Both the position numbers and the translations under genes were made by a program. 64,000 nt of DNA from DASQPE01 sp041498715 (GTDB lineage Bacteria; Gemmatimonadota; Gemmatimonadetes; Gemmatimonadales; GWC2-71-9), in assembly GCA_041498715.1 (NCBI GenBank), contig JBGQIW010000002.1:1-64000 (forward strand), given 5' to 3'. The notes beneath the pieces were generated by a model. It was not told the origin of the DNA. It did not search any database and saw nothing but the letters and a program-made list of their open reading frames with translations. The stretch's first letter is position 1; each line of letters starts with the position of its first letter. Below are positions 34,788 through 43,649 of this stretch, in pieces.

Positions 34788-36267
34788 CGGCGGTGCGCCC
34801 CACCTTCGAGTGCTGCCTGCCATACAAGAAGTAGATCGCGAGCCCAATGGCCATCCAGACGATCAGCCTGGCCCAGGTGTCCTTGGGCAGCTGAACCATC
34901 AGATAGACGCATGCCAGGATGCCCAGAAACGGCACGACGGGAACCCAGGGGGTTCGGAACGGTCGGGGGCGCTCCGGATCGGTATACCGCAGGACGAGGA
35001 CGCCGGCGCACACGATCGCAAAGGCGAGCAGCGTGCCGATGGATACCAGCTCACCCAGGAGACCGATCGGCAAGAGCCCGGCCATCGCCATCGCGAAGAC
35101 GCCGGTGAGAAGGCTCGCGAGCCACGGTGTCCGGAACTTCGGATGGACCGCCGCGAACACGGGGGGGAGCAAGCCGTCCTTCGACATCGTGTAGAAGATC
35201 CGCGGCTGGCCGAGGAGCATCACGAGGATCACCGAGGTGAGCCCCGCGATGGCGCCAACCTTCACGATCGGACGAAGCCACGCCAGGCCGGGTCCGGCTG
35301 CGTTGACGCCGACCGCGATCGGGTCGGGCACGGCGAGCTGAGTGTACTTGACGATGCCCGTGAGCACGAGCGCGACCGCGATGTAGAGGACGGTGCAGAT
35401 CGCGAGCGAGCCGAGGATGCCGATCGGCATGTCGCGCTGCGGCTTCTTCGCCTCCTGCGCCGCCGTGGAGACCGCGTCGAATCCGATATAGGCGAAGAAG
35501 ATGACCGCCGCGCCGCGCAGGATGCCGCTCACGCCGTACTTCCCGGGGCCCTCCTGCGGCGGGATGAACGGAACCCAGTTGTCCCGGTTGATGTACGCCA
35601 TCCCGCACGCGATGAAAAGCAGGACCACCGTGACCTTGATCACGACGATGACGTTGTTGAAGGTCGCCGACTCGCTGATGCCGATGATGAGGAGGATGGT
35701 GATGAACGCGACGATGAACATGGCGGGCAGGTTGAGCACGGCGCCGGTGGACGACCAGCCCTCCGTGAACAACTGCCACACGTTCCACCAGGCCGCGCCC
35801 GGCACCACCGCATGCACGTAAGGTGCCGACGTGAACTGCGCCGGAATGGTTATGCCGAGGTCTTTCAGGAACGACACCACGTAGCCGGACCAGCCGACCG
35901 CCACGGTGGACGCCGCAAAGAGGTACTCGAGGATCAGGTCCCAACCGATGATCCAGGCGATCAGCTCACCGAGCGTCGCGTAGCCGTAGGTGTACGCCGA
36001 GCCCGCGACCGGGATCATCGAGGAGAACTCGGCGTAGCACAGGCCGGCGAGGGCACAGGCGCTCCCCGCGAGCACGAACGACCAGACGATCGCCGGACCC
36101 GCGTACGCGGCGGCCGCCTGGCCCGTGAGCACGAAGATGCCGGCGCCGATGATGGCGCCGATGCCGAGGAACACGAGGTTGACGGGGCCCAGGGCGCGCT
36201 TCAGGCTCTGGTCGGTGGCGACCTCGGCCTGAAGGCCCGCGATGTCCTTGCGGCGGAAGAGGCTCAT
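34783..36267 (-). CDS. APC-family amino acid permease (YfnA/CAT-like)
   Basis: 494 aa with about 12-13 membrane helices. Starts with a cytoplasmic tail and GIGAIIGAGIFVLTGQAAA, the substrate-binding TM1 break of APC transporters, and contains FFAYIGFDAVSTAAQEAKKPQRD, cited here as YIGFDAVSTAAQEAKKP, in TM6-7. This pattern matches the cationic amino acid transporter branch. The substrate is not identifiable. The stop falls inside a heptamer-armed inverted repeat; another such repeat lies just upstream, so the gene is bracketed by them. Confidence 0.85.
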   Translation of the reverse strand: MSLFRRKDIAGLQAEVATDQSLKRALGPVNLVFLGIGAIIGAGIFVLTGQAAAAYAGPAIVWSFVLAGSACALAGLCYAEFSSMIPVAGSAYTYGYATLGELIAWIIGWDLILEYLFAASTVAVGWSGYVVSFLKDLGITIPAQFTSAPYVHAVVPGAAWWNVWQLFTEGWSSTGAVLNLPAMFIVAFITILLIIGISESATFNNVIVVIKVTVVLLFIACGMAYINRDNWVPFIPPQEGPGKYGVSGILRGAAVIFFAYIGFDAVSTAAQEAKKPQRDMPIGILGSLAICTVLYIAVALVLTGIVKYTQLAVPDPIAVGVNAAGPGLAWLRPIVKVGAIAGLTSVILVMLLGQPRIFYTMSKDGLLPPVFAAVHPKFRTPWLASLLTGVFAMAMAGLLPIGLLGELVSIGTLLAFAIVCAGVLVLRYTDPERPRPFRTPWVPVVPFLGILACVYLMVQLPKDTWARLIVWMAIGLAIYFLYGRQHSKVGRTAG

Positions 36268-36294
36268 GAGGTGTCCGGGGCGAGGGAGGACGGC

Positions 36295-36377
36295 GGTGAG
36301 CGGTAAACGGTGAACAGTGAACGGGGGACCCGATGACGATCGAGCCCCCGTTTACCGTTCACCGTTCACCGCTTACG
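36295..36377. repeat. heptamer-armed inverted repeat (element B)
   Basis: The left arm (36295-36327) is GGTGAGC, GGTAAAC, GGTGAAC, AGTGAAC, then GGGGG. The right arm (36345-36377) is CCCCC then GTTTACC, GTTCACC, GTTCACC, GCTTACG. Four heptamers per arm and a 17-base loop, as in element A. It fills the gap between guaB (stop at 36383) and the APC transporter start (36267). Confidence 0.85.
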
Positions 36378-36382
36378 GTTGT

Positions 36383-37840
36383 TCATGCACTGTAGTTCGG
36401 CGCTTCCCGGGTGATCGTGACGTCATGCGGGTGGGACTCGCGGAGGCCGGCCGAGGTGATGCGGATGAGCTCGACCTCGCACTGGAGCGCGGGGATGTCG
36501 GCGGCGCCGACGTACCCCATGCCGCTGCGCAACCCGCCGACCATCTGGAAAAGAACGTCGGCCGCGGGCCCCTTGTAGGGAACGCGGCCTTCGATGCCCT
36601 CGGGTACCATCTTGGTGGGCGTCATCTCGCCTTCCTGGAAATAGCGGTCGGCGGAGCCGTCCTGCATAGCGGCCAGGCTGCCCATGCCGCGGATCATCTT
36701 GTAGCGCCGGCCCTCGGCGAGCACGGCCTCGCCCGGGCTCTCCTCGGTGCCCGCGAGCATCGAGCCCATCATCGCGGCGGACGCTCCGGCAGCGATGGCT
36801 TTCACGACGTCGCCCGAATACTTGATCCCGCCGTCGGCGATGATGGGGACGTCTCCGGCGCCTCGGACCGCGTCCATGATCGCGGTGATCTGGGGCACGC
36901 CGACGCCCGTCACCACCCGCGTCGTGCAGATGCTCCCGGGACCGATACCGACCTTCACTGCATCAGCGCCGCGATTGACCAGCTCGCGGGCACCCGCTTC
37001 GGTCGCCACGTTGCCGGCCACCAACTGCACGTCGGGAAAGGCCTCGCGGACCGCGTCCACCGTCTTGAGCACGCCCTCGCTGTGCCCGTGCGCGGAGTCC
37101 ACCACCAGGACGTCCACGCCGGCGGCCACGAGCGCCTTGGCCCGGGCCACCGTGTCCGGTGCCGCCCCTAGGGCCGCCGCGACCCGGAGCCGCCCGTGTT
37201 GGTCCTTGTTGGCGTCGGGATGCTCGCGTCGCTTGAAGATGTCCTTGACGGTGATCAGGCCCTTCAGAATCCCCTTGGCATCCACGACGGGCAGCTTCTC
37301 GATCCGGTGTCGGGCCAGGATCCGCTCGGCCTCGTCGAGATCGGTCCCCACCGGCGCGGTGACCAGCTTGTCCCGGGTCATCGCCTCGCGAATCGGCTGG
37401 TCGAGGTTCCGCTCGAACTGAAGATCGCGGTTCGTGATGATTCCGATGAGCCGTCCATCGCCATCGACGATCGGCACGCCCGAGATCTTGAACCGGCGCA
37501 TCAGGGCGTAGGCCTCCCGCACCGGACGGTCGGGACCCAGCGTGATCGGGTTGAGGATCATCCCGCTCTCGCTGCGCTTGACCCGATCCACCTCCGCCGC
37601 CTGCCGGTCGATGGACATGTTCTTGTGGATGACGCCGATGCCGCCGGCGCGCGCCATGGCGATGGCCATCTCGGCCTCGGTCACGGTGTCCATGGCGGCG
37701 GAGATCAGGGGGACGTTCAGCGAGATGGTCCGGGTGAAGCGGCTCCTGGTCGAGACCTCGCGCGGGTGCACCGTGGAGTGCCGGGGCACGAGGAGCACAT
37801 CATCGAAGGTGAGTCCAGCGGCTTGGCGGATACGGCTCAT
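36383..37840 (-). CDS. guaB: inosine-5'-monophosphate dehydrogenase GuaB
   Basis: 485 aa, full length. NAD-dependent conversion of IMP to XMP, the committed step to GMP. The TIM barrel is split by two CBS domains (about 95-210; MILNPITLGPDRPVREAY, VPIVDGDGRLIGIITNRDL, LPVVDAKG). The catalytic Cys loop is GIGPGSICTTRVVTG, the flap is GSMLAGTEESPGE and the later segment is RYFQEG. ATG 37840 (MSRIRQAAGLTFDDVLLVP) fits the family start. A TTGATT-N17-TAGACT promoter lies 86 bases upstream. Confidence 0.97.
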   Translation of the reverse strand: MSRIRQAAGLTFDDVLLVPRHSTVHPREVSTRSRFTRTISLNVPLISAAMDTVTEAEMAIAMARAGGIGVIHKNMSIDRQAAEVDRVKRSESGMILNPITLGPDRPVREAYALMRRFKISGVPIVDGDGRLIGIITNRDLQFERNLDQPIREAMTRDKLVTAPVGTDLDEAERILARHRIEKLPVVDAKGILKGLITVKDIFKRREHPDANKDQHGRLRVAAALGAAPDTVARAKALVAAGVDVLVVDSAHGHSEGVLKTVDAVREAFPDVQLVAGNVATEAGARELVNRGADAVKVGIGPGSICTTRVVTGVGVPQITAIMDAVRGAGDVPIIADGGIKYSGDVVKAIAAGASAAMMGSMLAGTEESPGEAVLAEGRRYKMIRGMGSLAAMQDGSADRYFQEGEMTPTKMVPEGIEGRVPYKGPAADVLFQMVGGLRSGMGYVGAADIPALQCEVELIRITSAGLRESHPHDVTITREAPNYSA

Positions 37841-37925
37841 GCCGGCTCGGGATGCGGATGCACGACGGCCCGCCGACGTCGGTGCAGGACGACCAGCAGG
37901 CCGGAGGGTAACGGTGCCATCTCGA

Positions 37926-37954
37926 AGTCTACGGACCGGGCCGGGCGAAATCAA
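37926..37954 (-). promoter_or_regulatory. sigma70-type promoter for guaB
   Basis: On the minus strand TTGATT (37954-37949) is followed after exactly 17 bases by TAGACT (37931-37926). The transcript would have an ~80-base GC-rich leader before the guaB ATG. No known purine riboswitch motif is visible in that leader. Confidence 0.5.
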
Positions 37955-37969
37955 GCACCGGGGATCGGG

Positions 37970-39451
37970 TCATCGCGCCGTCCGGCGCCACAGGCCGTAG
38001 ACCGGAACGCCGAGCAGCACGATGAGGAGCCCGAGCTCGGAGTAGAGCCGCTGCTTCGGATCCACGAGCAGTACGACGAGCAGGAACGCAATGGCGACAA
38101 TGTAGAGCGCGGGCAGCACCGGATAGCCGAACGCCTTCACCGGACGGGGGACGTCGGGTCGGAGGCGGCGGAGGCGGAACAGCGCCACCGCCGTCAACAG
38201 ATAGAAGAGCAGCGCGGCAAAGATCACGTAGTTGAGCAGCTCGCTGTAGGTGCCGCTCACGCAGAGCACCATAGTCCACAGCGCCTGGGCGACGAGCCCG
38301 AACACCGGCGTGCGGAACTCCGGATGCAGCCGCCCCGCCCGCTGGAAGAAGAGCCGGTCCCGCGCCATCGCGTAGTAGACCCGCGCCCCCGCCAGGATGA
38401 GTCCGTTGTTGCAGCCGAAGGTCGAGATCAGAATGGCGATCGCCATCAGGATCGCGCCCGGCGGGCCGAGCATCACTTCCATTGCCGCCGTGCCCACCCG
38501 ATCCTGCGCCGCGTACTGGATGCCGCGCGCCAGCACGTCGGCGCCGTGCGGATCACCGTAGAACGGGAGCACGTTGAGGTAGGCCACGTTGGCGACGACG
38601 TAGAGCAGGCTCACCAGCCCCGTGCCGAGCCCCAGCGCGAGCGGGAGATTCTTTTTCGGGTCGCGCACCTCGGCCGCGGCGAAGGTGACGTTGTTCCACG
38701 CGTCGCTGGCAAAGAGCGAGCCCACCATGGCGGCCCCGATCACCGGCAGCACCCCGAGGGTCCAGTCCCCGGTCCCCCAGAAGGAGCCGAAGTTGGCCGC
38801 AGCCACGTCCGGCTGGCGGAAGATCGTGAGCCCGAGCAGGATGAGCGCGGCCAGCGCACCGACCTTGGCGACGGTGAAGAAGCTCTGGATCGCGGCGCCC
38901 AGCCGGACGCCCCGGACGTTCACCGCGGTGAGCACGGCCACCATGACGATCGCGACGACGCGCTGGGGTGAGAGGCCCAGTTGGATGGTCCCGCCCGGCA
39001 TCTGGAACGACCCGAGCTTGAGGAATACATCGGGCGTGAGGCCGGGGATCAGCACCCCCAGGAACCGACCGAACGCCACGGCGACCGCCGCGATCGTGCC
39101 GCTCTGAATGACGGTGAAGAGCGTCCACCCGTACAGGAAGCCTGCCGAGGGCGCGAGCCCCTCCCGCAGGAACACGTACTGCCCGCCCGCGTTGGGCATC
39201 ATCGCGGCCAGCTCGGCGTACGCCAACGCGCCGATGACGGTGATGACGCCCGTGATCGCCCAGACGAGCAGAAGCCCGGCCGGACCCAGCGCCGAGACCT
39301 GCCGGCTGATGTCCGCCGACACGATGAAGATCCCCGAGCCGATCATCGAGCCGACGACCAGGGAGACGGCGGCGAGCGGGCCGATGCCCCGAACGAACTG
39401 CACCTCGCCGGGAGGCGACGCGTCGGTCTGGGCGACGGCGGGAGCGGCCAT
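37970..39451 (-). CDS. APC-family amino acid transporter (LAT-like)
   Basis: 493 aa with about 12 helices. The TM1 region is VGSMIGSGIFIVSADISRQV and TM2-3 contains AYAELAAMMPNAGGQYVFLR, both typical of the L-amino-acid transporter branch of APC. It differs from the permease at 34783-36267 (different TM1 and loops), so this is not a recent duplication. The substrate is unknown. It is transcribed toward guaB with a 129-base gap that contains the guaB promoter. Confidence 0.87.
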   Translation of the reverse strand: MAAPAVAQTDASPPGEVQFVRGIGPLAAVSLVVGSMIGSGIFIVSADISRQVSALGPAGLLLVWAITGVITVIGALAYAELAAMMPNAGGQYVFLREGLAPSAGFLYGWTLFTVIQSGTIAAVAVAFGRFLGVLIPGLTPDVFLKLGSFQMPGGTIQLGLSPQRVVAIVMVAVLTAVNVRGVRLGAAIQSFFTVAKVGALAALILLGLTIFRQPDVAAANFGSFWGTGDWTLGVLPVIGAAMVGSLFASDAWNNVTFAAAEVRDPKKNLPLALGLGTGLVSLLYVVANVAYLNVLPFYGDPHGADVLARGIQYAAQDRVGTAAMEVMLGPPGAILMAIAILISTFGCNNGLILAGARVYYAMARDRLFFQRAGRLHPEFRTPVFGLVAQALWTMVLCVSGTYSELLNYVIFAALLFYLLTAVALFRLRRLRPDVPRPVKAFGYPVLPALYIVAIAFLLVVLLVDPKQRLYSELGLLIVLLGVPVYGLWRRTAR

Positions 39452-39481
39452 GAGGGACGAGGGGTGAGAGGGAAACCGGCG

Positions 39482-39832
39482 TCAGCCGGCGCTGCGATCC
39501 GCCGGCGGCGTGGGTGGCAGCTCCTTGCGCCCGCTGTCCGCGGCGCGGACCGCCTCCTCCACCACGGCCTGACCGGCCGCGGCGAGCCCCTTCATCACCC
39601 GGGCGGCGCTGTCCATGAGCCCCACCGTCCCGCTGATGGCCTGGATGGGGAGCTTACCGGCCCGCATGGTGTCCTCGACCGTCTCGGTCAGCCGCGCGAG
39701 CAGACCGCCGGGCCGGGCCCGCTCGGCGTACTTGCTGGACAGGAACTCGGCGTAGTCCAGCACCTCGTACGCCCGCTCGTCGCTCAGCGTGTCGAGCGCC
39801 CGGAGGATGCGTTGTCTCAGAAGATCGTTCAT
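39482..39832 (-). CDS. small DUF2281-like protein of unknown function
   Basis: 116 aa. The first ~40 residues (RILRALDTLSDERAYEVLDY, then AEFLSSKYAE) match the short helix seen in DUF2281/antitoxin-like proteins. The rest is an Ala-rich amphipathic region (about 55-105) ending in a Pro-rich tail. No toxin partner is next to it. ATG 39832 overlaps the stop of the SH3 protein gene (ATGA), so the two are translated together. Confidence 0.55.
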   Translation of the reverse strand: MNDLLRQRILRALDTLSDERAYEVLDYAEFLSSKYAERARPGGLLARLTETVEDTMRAGKLPIQAISGTVGLMDSAARVMKGLAAAGQAVVEEAVRAADSGRKELPPTPPADRSAG

Positions 39833-40938
39833 CGTGGCGCTCCGTTCATGACCCCGACCAGCTCGACCACCGGCGTCGCCAGGTATTTGGTCCGCGGCGC
39901 GCGGACGATGATGCGCAGCGTGAGCTCCTGGAGCGGCGGGAGGGACTGGAACTGGGCCAGCTGGTCCCGGGGGACGATGACGTAAACGAACCCGGGCTCC
40001 GGCAACGGGCCGCGGGTGAGGAGGAACGGCTGCCCCGGAGGCAGCTCCGAGCGAAGCTCGTCGGCGGTCTGAATGGCGATGACCTGCACCCGCCACTCCA
40101 GGGTCTTGCCCACGTAACGCTCCGGGTCGGCCCGGATCTCGGACGCAGTGACACCGACCTCGGCGCCGTCGGAAGCGGGCTTGAGATCGCTCTCCCGCAC
40201 CCAGCCTTCGAGTTGGACCCGCACCCAGGCGCCGGCCCGGCCGACGATCCGGCCGCCGGTGCCGGGCTCGAGCGTGGCGAGCTGCCCGCCATCCGGCGTC
40301 GCCGCGAGCGCGGCGGACTTGGCCGCCTCGACCCGAATCTCCTGGCCGGCCGGCGTCGGCGTGTCCGCGGGCGGCGGCGGCTGGCGTTGCACGCCCGCGC
40401 GCTGCGCCGAGCCGGGCTTCTGCGCGGGCTTGGCGGGTGACGGCTTTGCCGACGCTGGATTCTGGCGTGGGGACAACGAGGCCGTCTCGATCGGCGGAGT
40501 GGTCAACAGCCGACGAGGCACCCAGCCGGTGCGCTTGACGTGGACCCAGCCGCTCCGGGCCCCGAGCTTCCGGAGCAGCGTGCCCTTGCGAAACCGCGCC
40601 AGCACCGAGCCGTTGGGCGCCTCGCGAAGGTTCTCGCCGTCGGTCGCCGTCACGATGAGATCGAATCCGTCGCGCGCCGTGGGGCCGACCGAGCCGCCGA
40701 CGATCCAGCCGTTCAGGGTGACCTCGACCCAGGAGCCCTGCGCTCTCCCGGCGGTCACCATCGCCCCGTCGGGAAGGCTGCCGAGCACCATGCCGCCGAT
40801 GCCGCGGCGAAGCTCGGTCGCGCCGCCGAGCCGGCTCCGTGCCTGCGCGCTCAGCGGCGCCGCGGCGAGCAGGAGAAACGCCAGCAAACAGGCTGGTAGC
40901 CGGCGGAGGGTGGGACTAGATTGGGGCGCTTGAATCAC
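39829..40938 (-). CDS. secreted bacterial SH3-domain protein
   Basis: 369 aa. A signal peptide (ACLLAFLLLAAAPLSAQA) is followed by SH3-like modules at about 40-85 and 90-145 (NLREAPNGSVLARFRKGT, GWVHVKRTGWVPRRLL), a Lys/Pro/Ala linker (about 155-195), a third SH3-like module (about 200-255, GRAGAWVRVQLEGWV), and an OB-like C-terminal region. Bacterial SH3 domains bind peptidoglycan stem peptides or act as periplasmic adaptors; no hydrolase domain is attached. It is divergent from gpmI with only 30 bases between. Confidence 0.75.
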   Translation of the reverse strand: MIQAPQSSPTLRRLPACLLAFLLLAAAPLSAQARSRLGGATELRRGIGGMVLGSLPDGAMVTAGRAQGSWVEVTLNGWIVGGSVGPTARDGFDLIVTATDGENLREAPNGSVLARFRKGTLLRKLGARSGWVHVKRTGWVPRRLLTTPPIETASLSPRQNPASAKPSPAKPAQKPGSAQRAGVQRQPPPPADTPTPAGQEIRVEAAKSAALAATPDGGQLATLEPGTGGRIVGRAGAWVRVQLEGWVRESDLKPASDGAEVGVTASEIRADPERYVGKTLEWRVQVIAIQTADELRSELPPGQPFLLTRGPLPEPGFVYVIVPRDQLAQFQSLPPLQELTLRIIVRAPRTKYLATPVVELVGVMNGAPR

Positions 40939-40968
40939 CGTCGCGCATAGTAGAGTCCGCGGAGAGCC

Positions 40969-42519
40969 ATGTCAAACCGAAGCGGGCGCCGCCCGGTTGC
41001 GCTCGTCGTCCTGGACGGCTGGGGTTACCGGGAAGCGCGCGAGGGTAACGCGATCGAGCTGGCCGACACACCCGTGTGGCACGGGCTCTGGTCCTCGCGG
41101 CCGCGGACCCTGCTCGCCGCCAGCGGGCTCCGGGTCGGGCTCCCCGAAGGACAGATGGGAAACAGCGAGGTCGGTCACCTGAATCTCGGCGCCGGCCGCG
41201 TCGTTCCGCAGGATCTCGTCCGCATTTCCGAGAGCATCCGCAGCGGGGAGTTCTACCAGCTCGGAGCGCTGGTCGAGCTGGGCGCGTACCTCCGGCAAAC
41301 CGGGGGCACGCTCCATCTCGTGGGCCTGCTGGGCCCGGGCGGCGTGCACGCCCTCGACCGGCATCTCCTCGCCTGCATCGAGCTCGGCGTGCGGCTCAAG
41401 GTCCCGGCGATCGCGATCCATGGCTTTCTCGACGGCCGGGACGCCCCGCCCACGCTGGGCGCGGAAGTGGTGCGCACGCTGCTCCAGGACATGCGGCGCA
41501 TCGCCGGCACGCGGGTCGAGCTCGCCACCCTCTGCGGCCGCTACTATGCCATGGATCGCGACCGCCGGTGGGAGCGTACCAAGATCGCGTACGACGCCAT
41601 GGTCCACGGCGTAGGCGGCACGATCACCCACCCGGTGCTGGCGGTGCAGGCCGCCTACCAGCGGGGCGAGACCGACGAGTTCCTCAAGCCGGTGGTGCAC
41701 TACCGCGACGGCGTGCCGGTGGCCCACGTGCGCGATGGCGACGGCGTCTTCTTCTTCAATTACCGCAGCGACCGGATGCGCCAGATCGTGGCGGCGACGT
41801 GCCTGGACAGCTTCGGGGGCTTCGACGTCCGAGACCGTCCGGCCCTGCGGTGCGTGACGATGACGCAGTACGACCAGACCTTCCCGCTGCCACAGGCGTT
41901 TCCTCCGTTTACGCTGGCGCGGATTCTGGCGCCGGTGCTCGCGGACGCGGGGATGACCCAGTTCCGCACCGCGGAAACCGAGAAGTATCCCCACGTCACT
42001 TATTTCTTTAATGGCGGCGTCGAGCCTCCTTATCCGAACGAGGAGCGCTGTCTGATTCCCTCGCAGCGGGTCGCCACGTACGACCTGGCGCCCGAGATGA
42101 GCGCCGCGGGCGTGACCGAGGCGCTCTGCCGGACGCTGGAGTCGAAGGCCCACGACTTCGTGCTGTGCAACTACGCCAACGCCGACATGGTGGGTCACAC
42201 CGGCGTCGTCCCCGCCGTCGTCAAGGCAGTGGAGACGGTGGACCGCTGTCTCGACCGGGTGCTCCGTAGTGCGGGAAAGGTCGAGGCCACCGTCCTCATT
42301 ACTGCCGACCACGGCAACGCGGAGACCATGATCGATCCCACGACCGGCGGCGTCCACACCGCCCATACGACCAACCCCGTGCCCTTCGTGGCCGTGCGGG
42401 GCGGGTGCACCGAGCTTCGCGCGGGCGGCGCGCTCTGCGACGTGGCCCCGACGGTGCTCGGCCTCCTCGGGCTCGACCAGCCGGCGGAGATGACCGGCCG
42501 CGACCTGCGCCAGGGCTGA
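40969..42519 (+). CDS. gpmI: 2,3-bisphosphoglycerate-independent phosphoglycerate mutase GpmI
   Basis: 516 aa, full length. Interconverts 3- and 2-phosphoglycerate in glycolysis using two Mn ions. It has VVLDGWGYRE, the phospho-serine motif MGNSEVGHLNLGAGR (Ser66), GFLDGRDAPPT, FNYRSDRMRQ, and the C-terminal metal site LITADHGNAE ... HTAHTTNPVPF. The manganese dependence is noteworthy because a Mn riboswitch lies 4.5 kb downstream. An ATG start follows GGAGAGCC. Confidence 0.97.
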   Translation: MSNRSGRRPVALVVLDGWGYREAREGNAIELADTPVWHGLWSSRPRTLLAASGLRVGLPEGQMGNSEVGHLNLGAGRVVPQDLVRISESIRSGEFYQLGALVELGAYLRQTGGTLHLVGLLGPGGVHALDRHLLACIELGVRLKVPAIAIHGFLDGRDAPPTLGAEVVRTLLQDMRRIAGTRVELATLCGRYYAMDRDRRWERTKIAYDAMVHGVGGTITHPVLAVQAAYQRGETDEFLKPVVHYRDGVPVAHVRDGDGVFFFNYRSDRMRQIVAATCLDSFGGFDVRDRPALRCVTMTQYDQTFPLPQAFPPFTLARILAPVLADAGMTQFRTAETEKYPHVTYFFNGGVEPPYPNEERCLIPSQRVATYDLAPEMSAAGVTEALCRTLESKAHDFVLCNYANADMVGHTGVVPAVVKAVETVDRCLDRVLRSAGKVEATVLITADHGNAETMIDPTTGGVHTAHTTNPVPFVAVRGGCTELRAGGALCDVAPTVLGLLGLDQPAEMTGRDLRQG

Positions 42520-42524
42520 CCCCG

Positions 42525-43193
42525 ATGCGACTCTCGACCGCGCTCCTGATCCCGGCCCTCGCCTGCCCGCCCTTGCTCGCGGCGCAGGTCGGTCATCCGC
42601 CCCAGAGCAGCCCGTACTCCGACCTCGCCAAGGGCAACAGCTTCACGGTGTTGGGGGGGCGGTTCATGGGGGACGGCGGCCGCCTGGGCGTGGGGCCCAA
42701 CAGCGGGTACACCTTCGGCATCCGGTATGACTTCCGCGCCTCACGCGCCCTCGCGCTGGGCCTGGGCGTCGAGCGGGGCAACCTCCAGCGGCTGATCATC
42801 ACCCCCAGCCAGCCGGTGGCCCAGCGCACCTCCGGACCGGTAGACCAGCAGGTGACCTTCGCCGAGGCCTTCATCACGCTCAACCTGACCGGTGGCAAGA
42901 CGTGGCACGGCTTTGCGCCCTTCACCGGCATCGTGAGCGGCGTCGCGTTCGCCAGCAGCACGCCCGCGGACACCAGCGGTTACAACTTCGGGAAGAAGTT
43001 CTTCTTCGCTCCGGCCGCGGGCTTCCGCATGTTCCTCGGCGACCGGCTGCACCTCCGGGCTGAGGTCCGGGGCAGCTTCTGGAAGCTCTCGTATCCGCCT
43101 AGCTTCAATGCAGGCATCACGCCGGTCACGGCGAACGTCTCGGAGTGGAATCTGACGCCGTGGTTCGTGGTCGGGCTCGGCCTCATCATTTAG
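42525..43193 (+). CDS. putative outer-membrane beta-barrel protein
   Basis: 222 aa. A signal peptide (MRLSTALLIPALACPPLLAAQ, cited without the first two residues: LSTALLIPALACPPLLAAQ) is followed by alternating beta strands (FGIRYDFRASRALALGLGVE, AEAFITLNLTGG, LRAEVRGSFWKLSY). It ends in a hydrophobic strand WFVVGLGLII as in small 8-10-stranded barrels. No specific family recognised. It starts 5 bases after gpmI and leads into the PTPS/Moco genes, so it may share their transcript. Confidence 0.65.
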   Translation: MRLSTALLIPALACPPLLAAQVGHPPQSSPYSDLAKGNSFTVLGGRFMGDGGRLGVGPNSGYTFGIRYDFRASRALALGLGVERGNLQRLIITPSQPVAQRTSGPVDQQVTFAEAFITLNLTGGKTWHGFAPFTGIVSGVAFASSTPADTSGYNFGKKFFFAPAAGFRMFLGDRLHLRAEVRGSFWKLSYPPSFNAGITPVTANVSEWNLTPWFVVGLGLII

Positions 43194-43201
43194 TGCGCGG
43201 C

Positions 43202-43618
43202 ATGCCCGTCACGCTCACCCGTACCGTCAGCTTCTTCGCTCTCCACCGGCTCTACCGGCCCGAGTGGAGCCCAGAGCGCAATCGTGAGGCGTTCGGCCCC
43301 CTCTCGGAGGAGCCGCCCCACGGCCACGAGTACCGCTGCGCGGTCACCGTGAGCGGGGCGCCGGGAGCCGCGCGGGACTTGCTCGTCGACCTGGCCGAGC
43401 TCGATCGCATCCTGCAGGAAGAAGTCGTCGAGCCGTTCGCCGGGAAGTATCTCAACCGCGACCTTCCTGCGTTCGCGCGGACGCTGCCGACGTGCGAGGC
43501 GATGGCCGAGCACGTGTTCGCCAAGCTGGCCGCCCGGCTCCCCGCCGGCACGCGGCTCGAGGGGGTGCGGGTGATGGAGGACCCCACGCTGTATGCCGAC
43601 TGCACCGGAATCGCCTGA
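43202..43618 (+). CDS. 6-pyruvoyl-tetrahydropterin synthase/QueD family protein with atypical active site
   Basis: 138 aa, a single T-fold domain. Zinc-binding histidines are visible as H15 (FFALHRLY) and H40/H42 (PHGHEY). The cysteine that normally precedes HGH by four residues (CxxxHGH) is Glu36 here. A Glu at that position is seen in PTPS-III-type proteins involved in folate synthesis. It sits just before fdhD-mobA-mobB-moeA; molybdopterin is also a pterin, but a direct role is only inferred. Options are queuosine, folate or an unknown pterin step. Confidence 0.72.
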   Translation: MPVTLTRTVSFFALHRLYRPEWSPERNREAFGPLSEEPPHGHEYRCAVTVSGAPGAARDLLVDLAELDRILQEEVVEPFAGKYLNRDLPAFARTLPTCEAMAEHVFAKLAARLPAGTRLEGVRVMEDPTLYADCTGIA

Positions 43619-43649
43619 CCTTGCCCGCCCCGCCAAGCGCGGTGGACGG

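Noticed and set aside
34700..36385. CRISPR array suggested by the regularly repeated heptamers.
   Set aside because: The units are 7 bases, tandem without spacers, and arranged as inverted arms; no cas genes are near.
39482..39832. Toxin-antitoxin pair based on the DUF2281-like N-terminus.
   Set aside because: No PIN or RelE-type gene is adjacent; the neighbour is an SH3-domain secreted protein.
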